The notes under the pieces: model-generated
Seen by the model: only the letters and a program-made list of their open reading frames with translations
Databases searched by the model: none
Told to the model about the DNA's origin: nothing
Part shown: positions 52,910 to 62,294 of the stretch, piece by piece
How positions within the stretch are numbered: the first letter of the stretch is position 1
Layout of the letters: each line of letters begins with the position of its first letter
Program-made: the position numbers and the translations under genes
Origin: Paraclostridium tenue
Lineage (GTDB): Bacteria; Bacillota; Clostridia; Peptostreptococcales; Peptostreptococcaceae
Assembly: GCF_039521565.1 (NCBI RefSeq)
Contig: NZ_BAAACP010000010.1
Location: forward strand, 62,001-126,000
Length of the DNA: 64,000 nt
Reading direction: 5' to 3'

Positions 52910-54382
52910 TTAGTTTAATTCTTGAATGTCTTTTTCAATGATTTCAGAAGCCTTTTCTCTAGATTCAACATAGGTTAAATCTACTTGATCTAAAGGAATA
53001 ACTTTAGTTTTGTGTTTAATCTTATAATATATATATAAAGCGAAGAATAAAGGAATACCTATATAAGAAGCCACTAAACCTTTCCAATCGATACCTGATG
53101 GCTTTATACAGGAATAACCTTGACCAATTATTATTATAAGACACATTAAAAGTGCTAAGATAGGTCCAAAAGGGTACAATTTAGCTTTATATTTTAATTC
53201 TTTTAAATCATGACCTTGATGAATATAAGCTTTTCTGAATCTATAATGACAAACTGCTATACCTACCCATGCGATAAACCCTGCAAGACCAGATGCAGCA
53301 ACTAGCCAAACATAAACAGTACTTTCTGCAAATATACCTGTTAAGAAACATGCAGAAGCTATTATAGTAGTTAAAACTAAAGCATTTACAGGAACGCCTC
53401 TTTTATTAGTTTTTGCAAACATTTTAGGAGCAAGTCCTTCTTTTGCCATAGAGTGAAGCATTCTACTTGATGCATACATACCAGAGTTACCAGCAGATAA
53501 TACAGAAGTTAATATAACTGCATTCATAAGAGAAGCAGCACCAGCTATTCCGGCTTTTTCAAAAACCATAGTAAATGGACTTTCTGAAACTCCTGCTTGT
53601 GTAAAAGGTATTATAGCACCTAAAACTACTATAGTTCCTAAATAGAATATTAATATTCTCCAAAATATTGATTTTATAGCTTTTGGTATAGTTTTTTCAG
53701 GATTCTCACTTTCACCAGCGGCAATTCCTATAAGCTCTGTACCTTGGAATGAAAAACCAGCAACTAAAAATATTGCAAATATAGATTTAGCTCCACCATG
53801 AAATGGTCCATCAGCTATAAAATAATTATGAAATCCTATTTCATCTGAACCCATTATTCCAAGAATCATTAGTACTCCTATTACTAAAAATATAATTACA
53901 GTAAGTACTTTAATACCAGCAAACCAGTATTCAGATTCTCCATAAGCTTTTGATGATAAAAAGTTTAATCCAACAATTATAAATAAAAATAATATACTCC
54001 AATAAAATCCTGGAACATGAGGAAACCAGTATTTCATAACTAAAGAGCCTGCAACCATTTCAGCAGCTATTGTTATAGCCCAGTTGTACCAATAGTTCCA
54101 TCCAAGTGCAAAGCCAAGTGCTGGATCTATAAACTTAGTTGCATAAGAACTAAATGAACCAGATATTGGCATATAAGTTGCCATTTCACCCAAACTAGTT
54201 ATTAAAAAATAAACCATTACTCCTATTAGTCCATAAGCTAATAATGCTCCTCCAGGTCCTGCTTGATGAAGTGTATCTCCCATTGCAAGAAATATACCCG
54301 TTCCTATGGAACCACCTAAAGCTATCATGTTTAAGTGTCTTGCTTTTAATCCTCTTTTTAATTCGTGATTTTGTTCACTCAT
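52910..54382 (-). CDS. lysP: Lysine permease (amino acid transporter family)
   Basis: 490 residues; SD AAGGAGGA. AAT-family permease with 12 TM helices: GLKARHLNMIALGGSIGTGIFLAMGDTLHQAGPGGALLAY (helix 1) and GFSFQGTELIGIAAGESENPEKTIPKAI (helix 6 and loop). Lysine specificity is supported by the lysine riboswitch in its leader. Proton-coupled lysine uptake, shut off when lysine is plentiful. Confidence 0.92.
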   Translation of the reverse strand: MSEQNHELKRGLKARHLNMIALGGSIGTGIFLAMGDTLHQAGPGGALLAYGLIGVMVYFLITSLGEMATYMPISGSFSSYATKFIDPALGFALGWNYWYNWAITIAAEMVAGSLVMKYWFPHVPGFYWSILFLFIIVGLNFLSSKAYGESEYWFAGIKVLTVIIFLVIGVLMILGIMGSDEIGFHNYFIADGPFHGGAKSIFAIFLVAGFSFQGTELIGIAAGESENPEKTIPKAIKSIFWRILIFYLGTIVVLGAIIPFTQAGVSESPFTMVFEKAGIAGAASLMNAVILTSVLSAGNSGMYASSRMLHSMAKEGLAPKMFAKTNKRGVPVNALVLTTIIASACFLTGIFAESTVYVWLVAASGLAGFIAWVGIAVCHYRFRKAYIHQGHDLKELKYKAKLYPFGPILALLMCLIIIIGQGYSCIKPSGIDWKGLVASYIGIPLFFALYIYYKIKHKTKVIPLDQVDLTYVESREKASEIIEKDIQELN

Positions 54383-54450
54383 TTAAATTATCCTCCTTAT
54401 GGTGTCAATTATAAATAAGTAACTAAGATAATCAAAATATTTTTAACAAT

Positions 54451-54480
54451 AAAAAAGTCATGAGACTATACCCATGACAT
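54451..54480 (-). terminator. Terminator of the lysine riboswitch
   Basis: On the minus strand GTCATG...CATGAC hairpin with a run of six T (54456-54451). It forms when lysine is bound and stops transcription before lysP. Confidence 0.8.
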
Positions 54481-54531
54481 AAATACAAAAATATCATACA
54501 AAAAGTACAACGTTATCGTATGTCTTCATTG

Positions 54532-54695
54532 AAAATAGCTCTCCACAAAATGTGACAGTCTTATATATATTCTATATAAGCCCAGTAAATAGTATTAAAG
54601 CTATTAACTATTTACTTCGGCGAAATTTCCTTTCATATTACTTCATTGAGCTTACCTCCATAATACTAATCTTAAATTTCGCGCCTCTATCTCAG
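54532..54695 (-). promoter_or_regulatory. Lysine riboswitch (L box) aptamer
   Basis: Read on the minus strand: GATAGAGGCGCG, AGTATTATGGAGG, GAAAGGAAATTTCGCCGAAG, CTGGGC-TTATATA, GACTGTCA and GTGGAGAGCTAT occur in the order and spacing of the L-box consensus. A terminator lies between it and lysP. It controls lysine uptake by transcription attenuation. Confidence 0.92.
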
Positions 54696-54865
54696 TTATC
54701 TACTTGTTGTATTCAATTATAAATAAAATTTAAAATAAGTCAATATTAAAAATTATAGTTATAAAGTTAATTATTTTCAGATATTTAGTATCAACTATAT
54801 TAAATCAAATATTCATGATCTTTAGAATTAATAATTATTAAAAAGTATATTATTTATTAAAAATA

Positions 54866-55354
54866 TTAGTTGTACATATTATGTTGGCTCATATAATTAT
54901 AAATTTTTTCACCATGTTCTTGTTCTTCTTTTTGAATATGGTTTAAAACTTGTCTTACATTTTTATCTCTAAATTCAAATATAGCTGTATCATATGTAGA
55001 TGATACATATTTTTCTGTACTAAGCATATCCTGACATAGAACCTTATCATGTTGATTAAATTGCATACTTTGAGATGCTTGTGAATTAAGGTTAGGCATA
55101 GTTGAATTAGTTTGAATATTTGAATTTTGATTTTCTTGGCTTTGACCTTGATTTACGTTAGGCACAGTACCACTTAATAATTGATTTATAGAATCTAAGT
55201 GTTGTTGTTCTTTTTGAGAAAGTTGATTAAATAAATTTTTTAGATCAGAACAAGAAGCTTTTTGAGCATAATCCTTATATTTTTGAACGCATAATTCTTC
55301 ATGATTTTTTTCATCTTCTAATAACATTCTTTCTTTAGTAGTTAAATTTAACAT
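54866..55354 (-). CDS. Spore coat protein, CotF-like (second)
   Basis: 162 residues from ATG at 55354 (GGAGGTG 7 bp upstream); the earlier in-frame start lacks an SD. N-terminal ferritin-like helix pair (TTKERMLLEDEKNHEELCVQKYKDYAQKA ... LFNQLSQKEQQHLDSINQLL), a Gln/Asn/Ser-rich linker, and a C-terminal half DMLSTEKYVSSTYDTAIFEFRDKNVRQVLNHIQKEEQEHGEKIYNYM typical of coat F. Probably a structural spore protein. Confidence 0.83.
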   Translation of the reverse strand: MLNLTTKERMLLEDEKNHEELCVQKYKDYAQKASCSDLKNLFNQLSQKEQQHLDSINQLLSGTVPNVNQGQSQENQNSNIQTNSTMPNLNSQASQSMQFNQHDKVLCQDMLSTEKYVSSTYDTAIFEFRDKNVRQVLNHIQKEEQEHGEKIYNYMSQHNMYN

Positions 55355-55562
55355 AAAATACACCTCCAACATTATTTTGTATAATAAAATAAGATATTAT
55401 TCAAAAACATATAGAAAATATATAAATAAAAATAGAAATTTAATATACACTTTTAAACAAAATAAGCCAATTAGTATATAATTTTTTTATATTATTAAAG
55501 TTATATGTGTTAAAATTATTATATATTAAGTTAGAAAAATTACTTTTAAAGGAGTATAAAAA

Positions 55563-56597
55563 GTGAGAAATGAAAGCTTAAGTTTAAATAAAATAATTGA
55601 TTCTAAAAAGTGGGATAACTTGCAGGACTATCTTTCTATAGTTACTAAAATGGCAATTGTTATTGTAGATTATAAAGGAAATCCAGTTACGAAGCATAGT
55701 GGCTGTCATAAATTTTGTGAAAGGGTAAGAGCTAATTCAGATTTAGCAAAGCATTGTAAAAAGTGTGATTCAAGAGGAGGATTAGAAGCTGTACGATTAA
55801 ACAAACCATACATATATTTATGTCATTATAATATAGTAGATGTTGCAATTCCTATTATTATAGATGGTAAATATATTGGAGCTATTATGGCAGGTCAAGT
55901 AAAACTATCAGATTCTAATTTTTGTGATACTTTAGAAAAGATATTAAGTATACCAAACAAATCATTAAATGAATATAATACAGATACACTAAAAGAATAT
56001 TACGAAGAATTGCCGGTCTTATCTTACAATGAAGTAAAAAATATATCTAATATGTTATTTTACTTATCTAATTATATAGTTGAAGAAGCGCTAGATAAAA
56101 ACTTAATTTTGGAAATGTATGAAAAATCCATAAAAAATGAATCGGAAATAAATTCTAAAATGTTTAAAGGATATAGTATAAGAAATATTAAAAATGTGCA
56201 AAAAGAAATATCTAATGCTATTATAAACAGCTACATTAATGAAAATCAAGATAACGATTTCGATAAAATCTCTGTAAGCAAAACTTTAAGGCCAGCAATA
56301 GAATATATTTATAAAAATAAAAGTGAAAATATATCTATGGAAAAGATGGCAAACTTATGCCACGTAAGTCCTAGTTATTTTAGTCGGTTATTTTCAAAAG
56401 AGATAGGAGAAAATTTTTCAAGCTATATATCAAAGTTAAAAATTAAGTGGGCTAAAAGTATTTTAGAAGAAACCGATATGCCTATTAATGAAATAAGTGA
56501 GGAACTTGGTTTTAGTGAAGCCGGATATTTTATAAAAATATTTAAAAAGTATGAGGGCGTTACACCATTTTCTTATAGAAAACAATTTAGAAAATAA
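55563..56597 (+). CDS. PocR-domain AraC-family regulator (glycerol oxidation branch)
   Basis: 344 residues from GTG 55563 (AAAGGAG about 9 bp upstream). Same architecture as the protein at 23686: PocR domain with FCERVRANSDLAKHCKKCDSRGGLEAVRL and YLCHYNIVDVAIPI, then two AraC HTH motifs (ISMEKMANLCHVSPSYFSRLFSKEIGE; PINEISEELGFSEAGYFIKIFKKYEGV). It lies before gldA-dhaKL, which it most likely activates in response to glycerol or a related diol. The two paralogues share about half of their residues in the conserved parts. Confidence 0.9.
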   Translation: MRNESLSLNKIIDSKKWDNLQDYLSIVTKMAIVIVDYKGNPVTKHSGCHKFCERVRANSDLAKHCKKCDSRGGLEAVRLNKPYIYLCHYNIVDVAIPIIIDGKYIGAIMAGQVKLSDSNFCDTLEKILSIPNKSLNEYNTDTLKEYYEELPVLSYNEVKNISNMLFYLSNYIVEEALDKNLILEMYEKSIKNESEINSKMFKGYSIRNIKNVQKEISNAIINSYINENQDNDFDKISVSKTLRPAIEYIYKNKSENISMEKMANLCHVSPSYFSRLFSKEIGENFSSYISKLKIKWAKSILEETDMPINEISEELGFSEAGYFIKIFKKYEGVTPFSYRKQFRK

Positions 56598-56634
56598 ATA
56601 TAATTAGTTTAACACTATTATGTTGTTAAAAAAA

Positions 56635-56750
56635 TTACGAAAAGTAGCAAAAATACAATTATACAATTTTAGGTAAAAAAATTACGGTTTTAAATCGTAA
56701 CTTTTTAACATATGAGTCCAATGTAATTTTGTGAAAACGATATTATAATA
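56635..56750 (+). promoter_or_regulatory. gldA control region
   Basis: TATAAT at 56745-56750 with no -35 consensus, as expected for an activator-dependent promoter. Upstream: TTACG at 56635, TTACG at 56683 and its inverse CGTAA at 56697-56701 (perfect inverted repeat with 9-bp gap). These are candidate sites for the PocR-AraC activator. Confidence 0.45.
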
Positions 56751-56802
56751 AAAATAACTTAAAAAATAATAACATTTAACAAAATGTGAAGGAGAGATTA
56801 AG

Positions 56803-57939
56803 ATGAGAAAAGCATTTATATGCCCTACAAAATATGTACAGGGACAAGATGAATTATTAAATTTAGGTTATTTTGTAAAAGTATTTGGGGACTCAGCTTT
56901 ATTAATTGCTCATAAGGATGATATACAACGTGTTAAAAATAAATTAGATGCAACTGCAAAAAAATTTAATATAAATTTTGTGGAAAGTAACTTCAAAGGA
57001 GAATGTTCAAGACAAGAAGTAGCTAGATTACAAGAAATAGCTAAGAATAATAAATGTGCTTGTACAATAGGTCTTGGTGGTGGTAAAGCAATAGATACTG
57101 CTAAGTGTGTTGCAAAAGGTGAAAATTTAATTATAGTTCCAACTATAGCTGCAACAGACGCTCCAACAAGTCATTCAGCAGTATTATACACACCAGAAGG
57201 AGAGTTTGATGATTATGCATATTTCAAACAAAGCCCAAGTGTAGTACTTGTTGATACTACAGTTATAGCAAAAGCTCCTACTCGTTTCTTAGTTTCAGGA
57301 ATGGGAGATGCATTATCAACATATTTTGAAGCAAGAGCTACATCAAGCTCATTTACAAAAGTAAATGCAGGATTACCTTGTGGTGTTAGAGAAGGTAAAT
57401 GTGAAACAGCTATTGGAACTAATGCAGCATTAGCACTTGCTAAATTATGCTATGAAACTTTATTAAAAGATGGAGTAAAAGCAAAGCAGTCATGTGAATG
57501 TAATTTAGTAACTCAAGCACTAGAAAATATTATAGAAACAAATATACTTTTATCAGGACTTGGATTTGAAAGTGGAGGATTAGCAGCAGCTCATGCAATT
57601 CATGATGGATTAACTATGTTAGAAGGAACACATAAGTATTTCCATGGGGAAAAGGTTGCATTTGGTACAATAGCACAATTAGTACTAGAAAATGCTCCAA
57701 CAGAAGAAATAAATCAAGTATTAGATTTCTGCTTAGAAATAGGATTACCTGTATGTTTAGAAGATATAGGGGTAGATAGTATTACAGAAGAAGAAGCTAT
57801 TGCTGTTGCAGAAAAAGCTTGTATTCCAGAGGAATCAATATATGCTATGCCATTTCCAATAGAAATAGAATCAGTAGCCGCAGCTATTATTACAGCTGAC
57901 AAAATAGGAAAAACATATAAAAACAGCAGAGGGATGTAA
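56803..57939 (+). CDS. gldA: Glycerol dehydrogenase
   Basis: 378 residues; SD GGAGAG. Iron-type ADH fold of the GldA group: NAD-binding CTIGLGGGKAIDTAKC, IIVPTIAATDAPTSHSAVLYT, metal ligands in GMGDALSTYFEAR (Asp), AAAHAIHDGL (His) and KYFHGEKVAFG (His). Oxidises glycerol to dihydroxyacetone with NAD. The next gene starts 1 bp after its stop and encodes the kinase for that product, so both form the oxidative branch of glycerol fermentation. Confidence 0.94.
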   Translation: MRKAFICPTKYVQGQDELLNLGYFVKVFGDSALLIAHKDDIQRVKNKLDATAKKFNINFVESNFKGECSRQEVARLQEIAKNNKCACTIGLGGGKAIDTAKCVAKGENLIIVPTIAATDAPTSHSAVLYTPEGEFDDYAYFKQSPSVVLVDTTVIAKAPTRFLVSGMGDALSTYFEARATSSSFTKVNAGLPCGVREGKCETAIGTNAALALAKLCYETLLKDGVKAKQSCECNLVTQALENIIETNILLSGLGFESGGLAAAHAIHDGLTMLEGTHKYFHGEKVAFGTIAQLVLENAPTEEINQVLDFCLEIGLPVCLEDIGVDSITEEEAIAVAEKACIPEESIYAMPFPIEIESVAAAIITADKIGKTYKNSRGM

Positions 57940-57940
57940 T

Positions 57941-59701
57941 ATGAAAAAGATAATAAATAAACCAGAAAATATAGTTATGGAGATGTGTAATGGAATAGCT
58001 ATGGCACATCCAGAACTTGAATTTATAAAAAAATATAAAGTAATAAAGAAAAAAGATATAAATAAAAATAAAGTTAGTTTAATAAGTGGTGGAGGAAGTG
58101 GACATGAACCAGCACATGCAGGATTTGTAGGAAAAGGGATGTTAGATGCTGCTGTTTGTGGAGATGTATTTGCTTCACCATCTCAAATACAAATTTATCA
58201 AGCTATAAAAGCTACAGCAAGTGATAAGGGAACACTATTAATCATAAAAAATTATAGTGGAGATATGATGAACTTTAAAAATGCTGCTTATTTAGCAAGT
58301 GAAGATGGTATTAAGGTTGATTATGTAAAAGTAGATGATGATATAGCTGTTGAAGATAGTTTATATACTGTAGGAAGACGTGGTGTTGCAGGAACTGTAT
58401 TGGTTCACAAAATAGCTGGGGCAGCTGCACAAAGAGGAATGTCTTTAGAAGAAGTTAAAACTATTGCTCAAAAAGCAGCAAATAGTGTTAGAAGTATAGG
58501 ATTTGCACTTACATCATGTACTGTTCCTGCAAAAGGTACACCAACTTTTGAATTAGGTAAAGATGAAATAGAATTTGGAGTTGGAATACATGGAGAACCA
58601 GGAATAAGAAGAGAAAAAATGGCTTCAGCAGATGAATTAGCAATTAAAATGGTAAATGCTTTATTAAAAGATATGAGTATAGATGGTAAAAAACAAGAAG
58701 AAGTTGCATTAATGATTAATGGATTTGGAGCAACTCCACTACAAGAATTATATTTACTAAACAATTCAGTTTCTCGTGAGTTAAATAAAAGAAATGTTAA
58801 GATATATAGAACTTTTGTTGGAAACTATATGACTAGTATAGATATGGCTGGAGCATCTGTATCTATAATGAAAGTAGATGAACAATTAAAAGATTTATTA
58901 TCTGAAGTAAGTGAAGCACCAGCTTTTAAAGTTTCAGGACCTGTTGATACTGTAGAATATGTAGATATAGATGAATGTGATAAAAACTCTAAAGAAGTAT
59001 CTTTTGAAGTCGAAACTAATGAGAGTTTTTCAAAAATTGAAGATAATAAATTAACTTTACAAAATATGATGTATATTGTAGATAAAATGAGTGAAGTTAT
59101 TATAAAAAATGAAGTTCCATTTTGTGAGTTAGATTCTCATGCAGGAGATGGGGACTTTGGTATGAGTGTAGCAAAAGGATTTAAACAATTAAAAAGAGAG
59201 TGGAAAAATATAATTTCACATAAAAATTTAAATATAGGTGAATTTTTAAATGAATGTTCTATGGTAATCATGGAACACTGTGGTGGAGCATCAGGCCCAA
59301 TATGGGGATCTGCATTTAGAGCAGCAGGGAAATCCACAGGGGAAAAAATGGAACTTACAGTTTCAGATTTTGCAAATATGATGCAATCAGCAGTTAATGG
59401 AATTCAATCTACAGGAGAGAGATCTTTTGGTCGTGGAGCTGTAGTTGGAGATAAGACTTTAATAGATGCATTAGTTCCATGTGCAGATTCATGGAAAGTA
59501 AGTGCAAATGAAAATGATAGTTTCAAGGTAGCTTTTGAAAAGGGAGCTAAAAAAGCTGTTGAAGGTGCAAAAGCAACTGAGAACATAGTAGCACGTATGG
59601 GACGTGCAGGAACTGTAGGCGATAGAAGTTTAGGATATCCAGATGCAGGAGCATATGGATTAGGTGTTATATTTACAGAAATAGCAAATAACTTAAAATA
59701 G
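57941..59701 (+). CDS. Dihydroxyacetone kinase, DhaK-DhaL fusion
   Basis: 586 residues. DhaK domain (1-330): ISGGGSGHEPAHAGFVGKGMLDAAVCGDVFASPS and the substrate-binding His in GVGIHGEPGIR. DhaL domain (about 375-586): LDSHAGDGDFGMSVAKG (metal-binding Asp triad), HCGGASGPIWGSAFRAAG and ARMGRAGTVGDRSLGYPDAGAYGLG. A single-chain fusion is the ATP-dependent type; no PTS protein DhaM is present. Phosphorylates dihydroxyacetone from GldA to feed glycolysis. Confidence 0.94.
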   Translation: MKKIINKPENIVMEMCNGIAMAHPELEFIKKYKVIKKKDINKNKVSLISGGGSGHEPAHAGFVGKGMLDAAVCGDVFASPSQIQIYQAIKATASDKGTLLIIKNYSGDMMNFKNAAYLASEDGIKVDYVKVDDDIAVEDSLYTVGRRGVAGTVLVHKIAGAAAQRGMSLEEVKTIAQKAANSVRSIGFALTSCTVPAKGTPTFELGKDEIEFGVGIHGEPGIRREKMASADELAIKMVNALLKDMSIDGKKQEEVALMINGFGATPLQELYLLNNSVSRELNKRNVKIYRTFVGNYMTSIDMAGASVSIMKVDEQLKDLLSEVSEAPAFKVSGPVDTVEYVDIDECDKNSKEVSFEVETNESFSKIEDNKLTLQNMMYIVDKMSEVIIKNEVPFCELDSHAGDGDFGMSVAKGFKQLKREWKNIISHKNLNIGEFLNECSMVIMEHCGGASGPIWGSAFRAAGKSTGEKMELTVSDFANMMQSAVNGIQSTGERSFGRGAVVGDKTLIDALVPCADSWKVSANENDSFKVAFEKGAKKAVEGAKATENIVARMGRAGTVGDRSLGYPDAGAYGLGVIFTEIANNLK

Positions 59702-59724
59702 ATATCTCATAAATTTCAAATTAT

Positions 59725-59770
59725 AAAAGAGTTACTCAATAAATTAAAAAAGTTGAGTAACTCTTTTTTA
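59725..59770 (+). terminator. Terminator of gldA-dhaKL
   Basis: AAAAGAGTTACTCAA and TTGAGTAACTCTTTTTT, 14-15 bp stem with T run. Confidence 0.9.
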
Positions 59771-59889
59771 TATAAATAAATTACACTTAATGTTTATAAA
59801 AAAATTAAAGTCTATAACGTATGTTACATACTTAAATGTAGTTAAAGGTTATAATAAGGTTATTAAAAAGATGAAAGGAAGAAAATTAA

Positions 59890-60534
59890 ATGAGTAAATT
59901 TTTAGCACCAATACACACATGGCTTTTTAATAAAATTATGTTAGCACAAGATTTAGAACAAGATATCATAAAATTACACATAGATAAATATAAAGATGAA
60001 GCTAAAGCGGTAAAAGAAGAATCTATTAAATTATATGGAGACTATATACCTAAAAAGCCTTTAGAAGATCTAATAGATACTAATAATATACATGGATGGC
60101 TGCAGGAAAAAATAAAAGAGGTAGAAAGTAGAAGTTCATATATAATAACTAAGTATTATGAGATCTTTAAAGATGAAAGTAAAGAAATAACACAAAGTGC
60201 ATATGTTAATCAAGCAAAGAAATGTGCAAAATCTGAAAATAATAAAATAAATTCACCAGAAGATGTATATATATCTTTAAACAACTATATATTATCAGGT
60301 ATGCCTTGTGATAGAGCCAATTCTGTTACTGAAAGAAATGAAAACTATATAGTTTATGAACAAGAAGGATGTATACAAAAAGCTAATTATGAGTTAGGAA
60401 AAGCAAATTTAGATTATATGAGTCAACTTAGAGATTTATGGATAAAGACATTCATAGAAAACTTAGAAATAAAATATCTATACGAAAAGCAAATAAATGG
60501 TAAAATAACTATTAACACAATAAGAAAGGGATAA
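59890..60534 (+). CDS. Unknown protein of a redox gene cluster
   Basis: 214 residues, soluble, mostly helical; SD AAAGGAAG upstream. Cys residues at about 112, 140 and 162 (KKCAKSEN, GMPCDRAN, EGCIQKAN) may bind a cofactor. I do not recognise a named family. It ends 6 bp before a siroheme reductase-like gene, followed by a DUF1858 gene, all co-directional: a redox function for the set is inferred from context. Confidence 0.65.
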   Translation: MSKFLAPIHTWLFNKIMLAQDLEQDIIKLHIDKYKDEAKAVKEESIKLYGDYIPKKPLEDLIDTNNIHGWLQEKIKEVESRSSYIITKYYEIFKDESKEITQSAYVNQAKKCAKSENNKINSPEDVYISLNNYILSGMPCDRANSVTERNENYIVYEQEGCIQKANYELGKANLDYMSQLRDLWIKTFIENLEIKYLYEKQINGKITINTIRKG

Positions 60535-60540
60535 AGCTAT

Positions 60541-61218
60541 ATGAGTAATTATGGAAATCTACAAAAAATTAAAGATGGTAAAAGAACTTATGCTATAACT
60601 CCTCATATACCAGGTGGGTTTGTACTTCCAGAAACTCTTATAAAGATAGCTGAAGTAGCTAAAAAATATAAAGGAGTAATTAAATTAACATCAGGGCAAA
60701 GAATACTTATAACTAATTTAAAACAAGAAGATTTAGAGTGTATATGGGATGAGTTAGGGATGGAGCCTGCTGTTAAAAATCAAAACTCAGTTAAAAATGT
60801 AGAGATTTGTCCAGCTAACTTTTGTAAACGTTCAAAATATCCTACTATAGGTATAGGAATGAAAATAAGCAAGAATTTTCATGGTATGATATTACCAAAT
60901 AGAACCAAAATCGGTGTAGCAGGATGTAGAAATGCATGTACTAGTGTATATTCTAAAGATATTGGAGCAATAGTAGATATAGATGGGAAGTTCTTTGTAA
61001 CAGTAGGAGGTAGTGCTGGATTTTACCCAAGAAGTTCAGATATAGTAACTAAGGGTTTAAGTGAAGAAGAAGCTTATAATTTAGTAAAAGTAATACTAGA
61101 TTATTATAATGAGTATGGACAAATGGGTGAAAAACTTGGAGATTTTGTAGATAGAATTAAGATAGATAAGTTTAGAGAAGACGTACTTAAAATAGCAAAT
61201 TTAAAGGAGTGTTTATAA
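60541..61218 (+). CDS. Nitrite/sulfite reductase-like hemoprotein, half-size
   Basis: 225 residues. Ferredoxin-like half domain (GFVLPETLIKIAEVAKKYKGVIKLTSGQRILI), then the siroheme-4Fe4S segment with ICPANFCKRSK and VGVAGCRNACTSVY (C-x4-C ... C-x3-C). Full sulfite reductases have two copies of this module; this single-module form corresponds to the small uncharacterised siroheme proteins of anaerobes. Expected to bind siroheme and a 4Fe-4S cluster and reduce an inorganic or thiol substrate. The DUF1858 gene starts 1 bp after its stop. Confidence 0.85.
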   Translation: MSNYGNLQKIKDGKRTYAITPHIPGGFVLPETLIKIAEVAKKYKGVIKLTSGQRILITNLKQEDLECIWDELGMEPAVKNQNSVKNVEICPANFCKRSKYPTIGIGMKISKNFHGMILPNRTKIGVAGCRNACTSVYSKDIGAIVDIDGKFFVTVGGSAGFYPRSSDIVTKGLSEEEAYNLVKVILDYYNEYGQMGEKLGDFVDRIKIDKFREDVLKIANLKECL

Positions 61219-61219
61219 T

Positions 61220-61405
61220 ATGATAACTAAAGATACAATAATAGCAGATATAATAAAAATTAGACCTGATGCAGCTCAAATACTTATGAGTTACGGAATG
61301 GGATGTATAGGATGCCCATCAGCACAAATGGAGAAATTAGAGCAAGCTTGTGAAATACATGGATTAGATTTAGAAGAAGTTTTAAAAAAATTAAATGAAA
61401 ATTAA
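61220..61405 (+). CDS. DUF1858 redox-disulfide domain protein
   Basis: 61 residues. KDTIIADIIKIRPDAAQILMSYGMGCIGCPSAQMEKLEQACEIHGLD: the C-x2-C pair is the conserved feature of the hybrid-cluster-associated disulfide domain, and the whole protein is this domain. Probably a small electron or thiol carrier for the reductase before it. Strong terminator follows at once. Confidence 0.88.
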   Translation: MITKDTIIADIIKIRPDAAQILMSYGMGCIGCPSAQMEKLEQACEIHGLDLEEVLKKLNEN

Positions 61406-61450
61406 AAAAATGCCTTAACTAGTTTTAATATTAGTTAAGGCATTTTTTTA
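61404..61450. terminator. Terminator
   Basis: AATGCCTTAACTA and TTAGTTAAGGCATT, perfect stem, A run before and T run after. Confidence 0.92.
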
Positions 61451-61551
61451 ATTCTTTATGATTTAGATAATCTTTTATTCTATACTTTTGAGGATAGAAA
61501 AATAACATAAGTTACGAATAAAGTAAATTATAAAGGGTACAATATAGTCAG

Positions 61552-61847
61552 AGGATGAAATTGGATATAACAAATTAAAAAACTTAGAAACTAATATAGA
61601 AATATTAGTACAAAATGAAAAATTTAAAAATGTACTTTTTAAATTTGAATAATGAAAGGGTCTACATAATAATACACAAAGTAGATATACAACTATTTAA
61701 ATTAGAAATGGAAGTATTGATACGAAATTTAAAACTGGAGAAAAATTCATTTTGAATCCAGGTGATTTTTTACCGTTTGATTCAAGAGTAGAACATAACT
61801 TAATAGCTAAAGAGCTTAGTTCTGTTCTTGTTACAATAATATTTTAA
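61552..61847 (+). pseudogene. Broken cupin protein gene
   Basis: Fragments in several frames make one small cupin. A helical start NKLKNLETNIEILVQNEKFK-like segment runs to a TAA-TGA pair at about 61650. A KGLHNNTQ segment (cupin metal-site position) follows, then DIQLFKLE, then in another frame NGSIDTKFKTGEKFILNPGD and FLPFDSRVEHNLIAKE, ending TAA 61847. At least two frameshifts and a stop. The final segment has the GD..P....H pattern of the second cupin motif. Its stop lies 18 bp before the ferredoxin gene. Confidence 0.6.
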
Positions 61848-61865
61848 AACAATCAGGAGGTAGTT

Positions 61866-62057
61866 ATGAAAGCTTTTGTGGATAAAGAAACTTGTATAGG
61901 GTGTGAAGCTTGTGCTAGTATATCACCAGAAATATATAGTATGGATGATGATGGTAAATCAGTTGCAATAGAAGGAGACATACCTGAAGAACATTTTGAA
62001 GCAGCACAAGAAGGAAGAGATGCTTGTCCAGTAGATGCTATAAGTATACATGAATAA
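61866..62057 (+). CDS. Ferredoxin, single 4Fe-4S cluster
   Basis: 63 residues; SD AGGAGG 5 bp upstream. CIGCEAC at residues 10-16 and CPVDAI near the C-terminus give the four ligands of one 4Fe-4S cluster; the missing second CxxCxxC makes it the Bacillus/Thermotoga mono-cluster type. Electron carrier, possibly for the siroheme reductase-like protein upstream. Confidence 0.92.
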   Translation: MKAFVDKETCIGCEACASISPEIYSMDDDGKSVAIEGDIPEEHFEAAQEGRDACPVDAISIHE

Positions 62058-62070
62058 TTATGTAAATAAA

Positions 62071-62113
62071 AAAGGAGTTAGTCTTAGTTTTAAGATTGAC
62101 TTCTTTTTTTATT
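62071..62113 (+). terminator. Terminator of the ferredoxin gene
   Basis: AAAGGAGTTAGTCTTA pairs along 16 bp with TAAGATTGACTTCTTT (G-U pairs included), then T run. The following 170 bp hold no gene and no clear promoter. Confidence 0.82.
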
Positions 62114-62294
62114 TGTTAATATAAATGATTATATTGTCTATCTAAAGAGAATTTTTAGACTTTTACAACATTTTTTTTCTAAGTTTTAACCTAATAATAC
62201 TGGGTATCTAGATAACATAAACATAAGTAATATCAATTATTCTAGGGGTAGCATAATTAATATTATAAAATTAAATATACAGGAGATGATTAAG

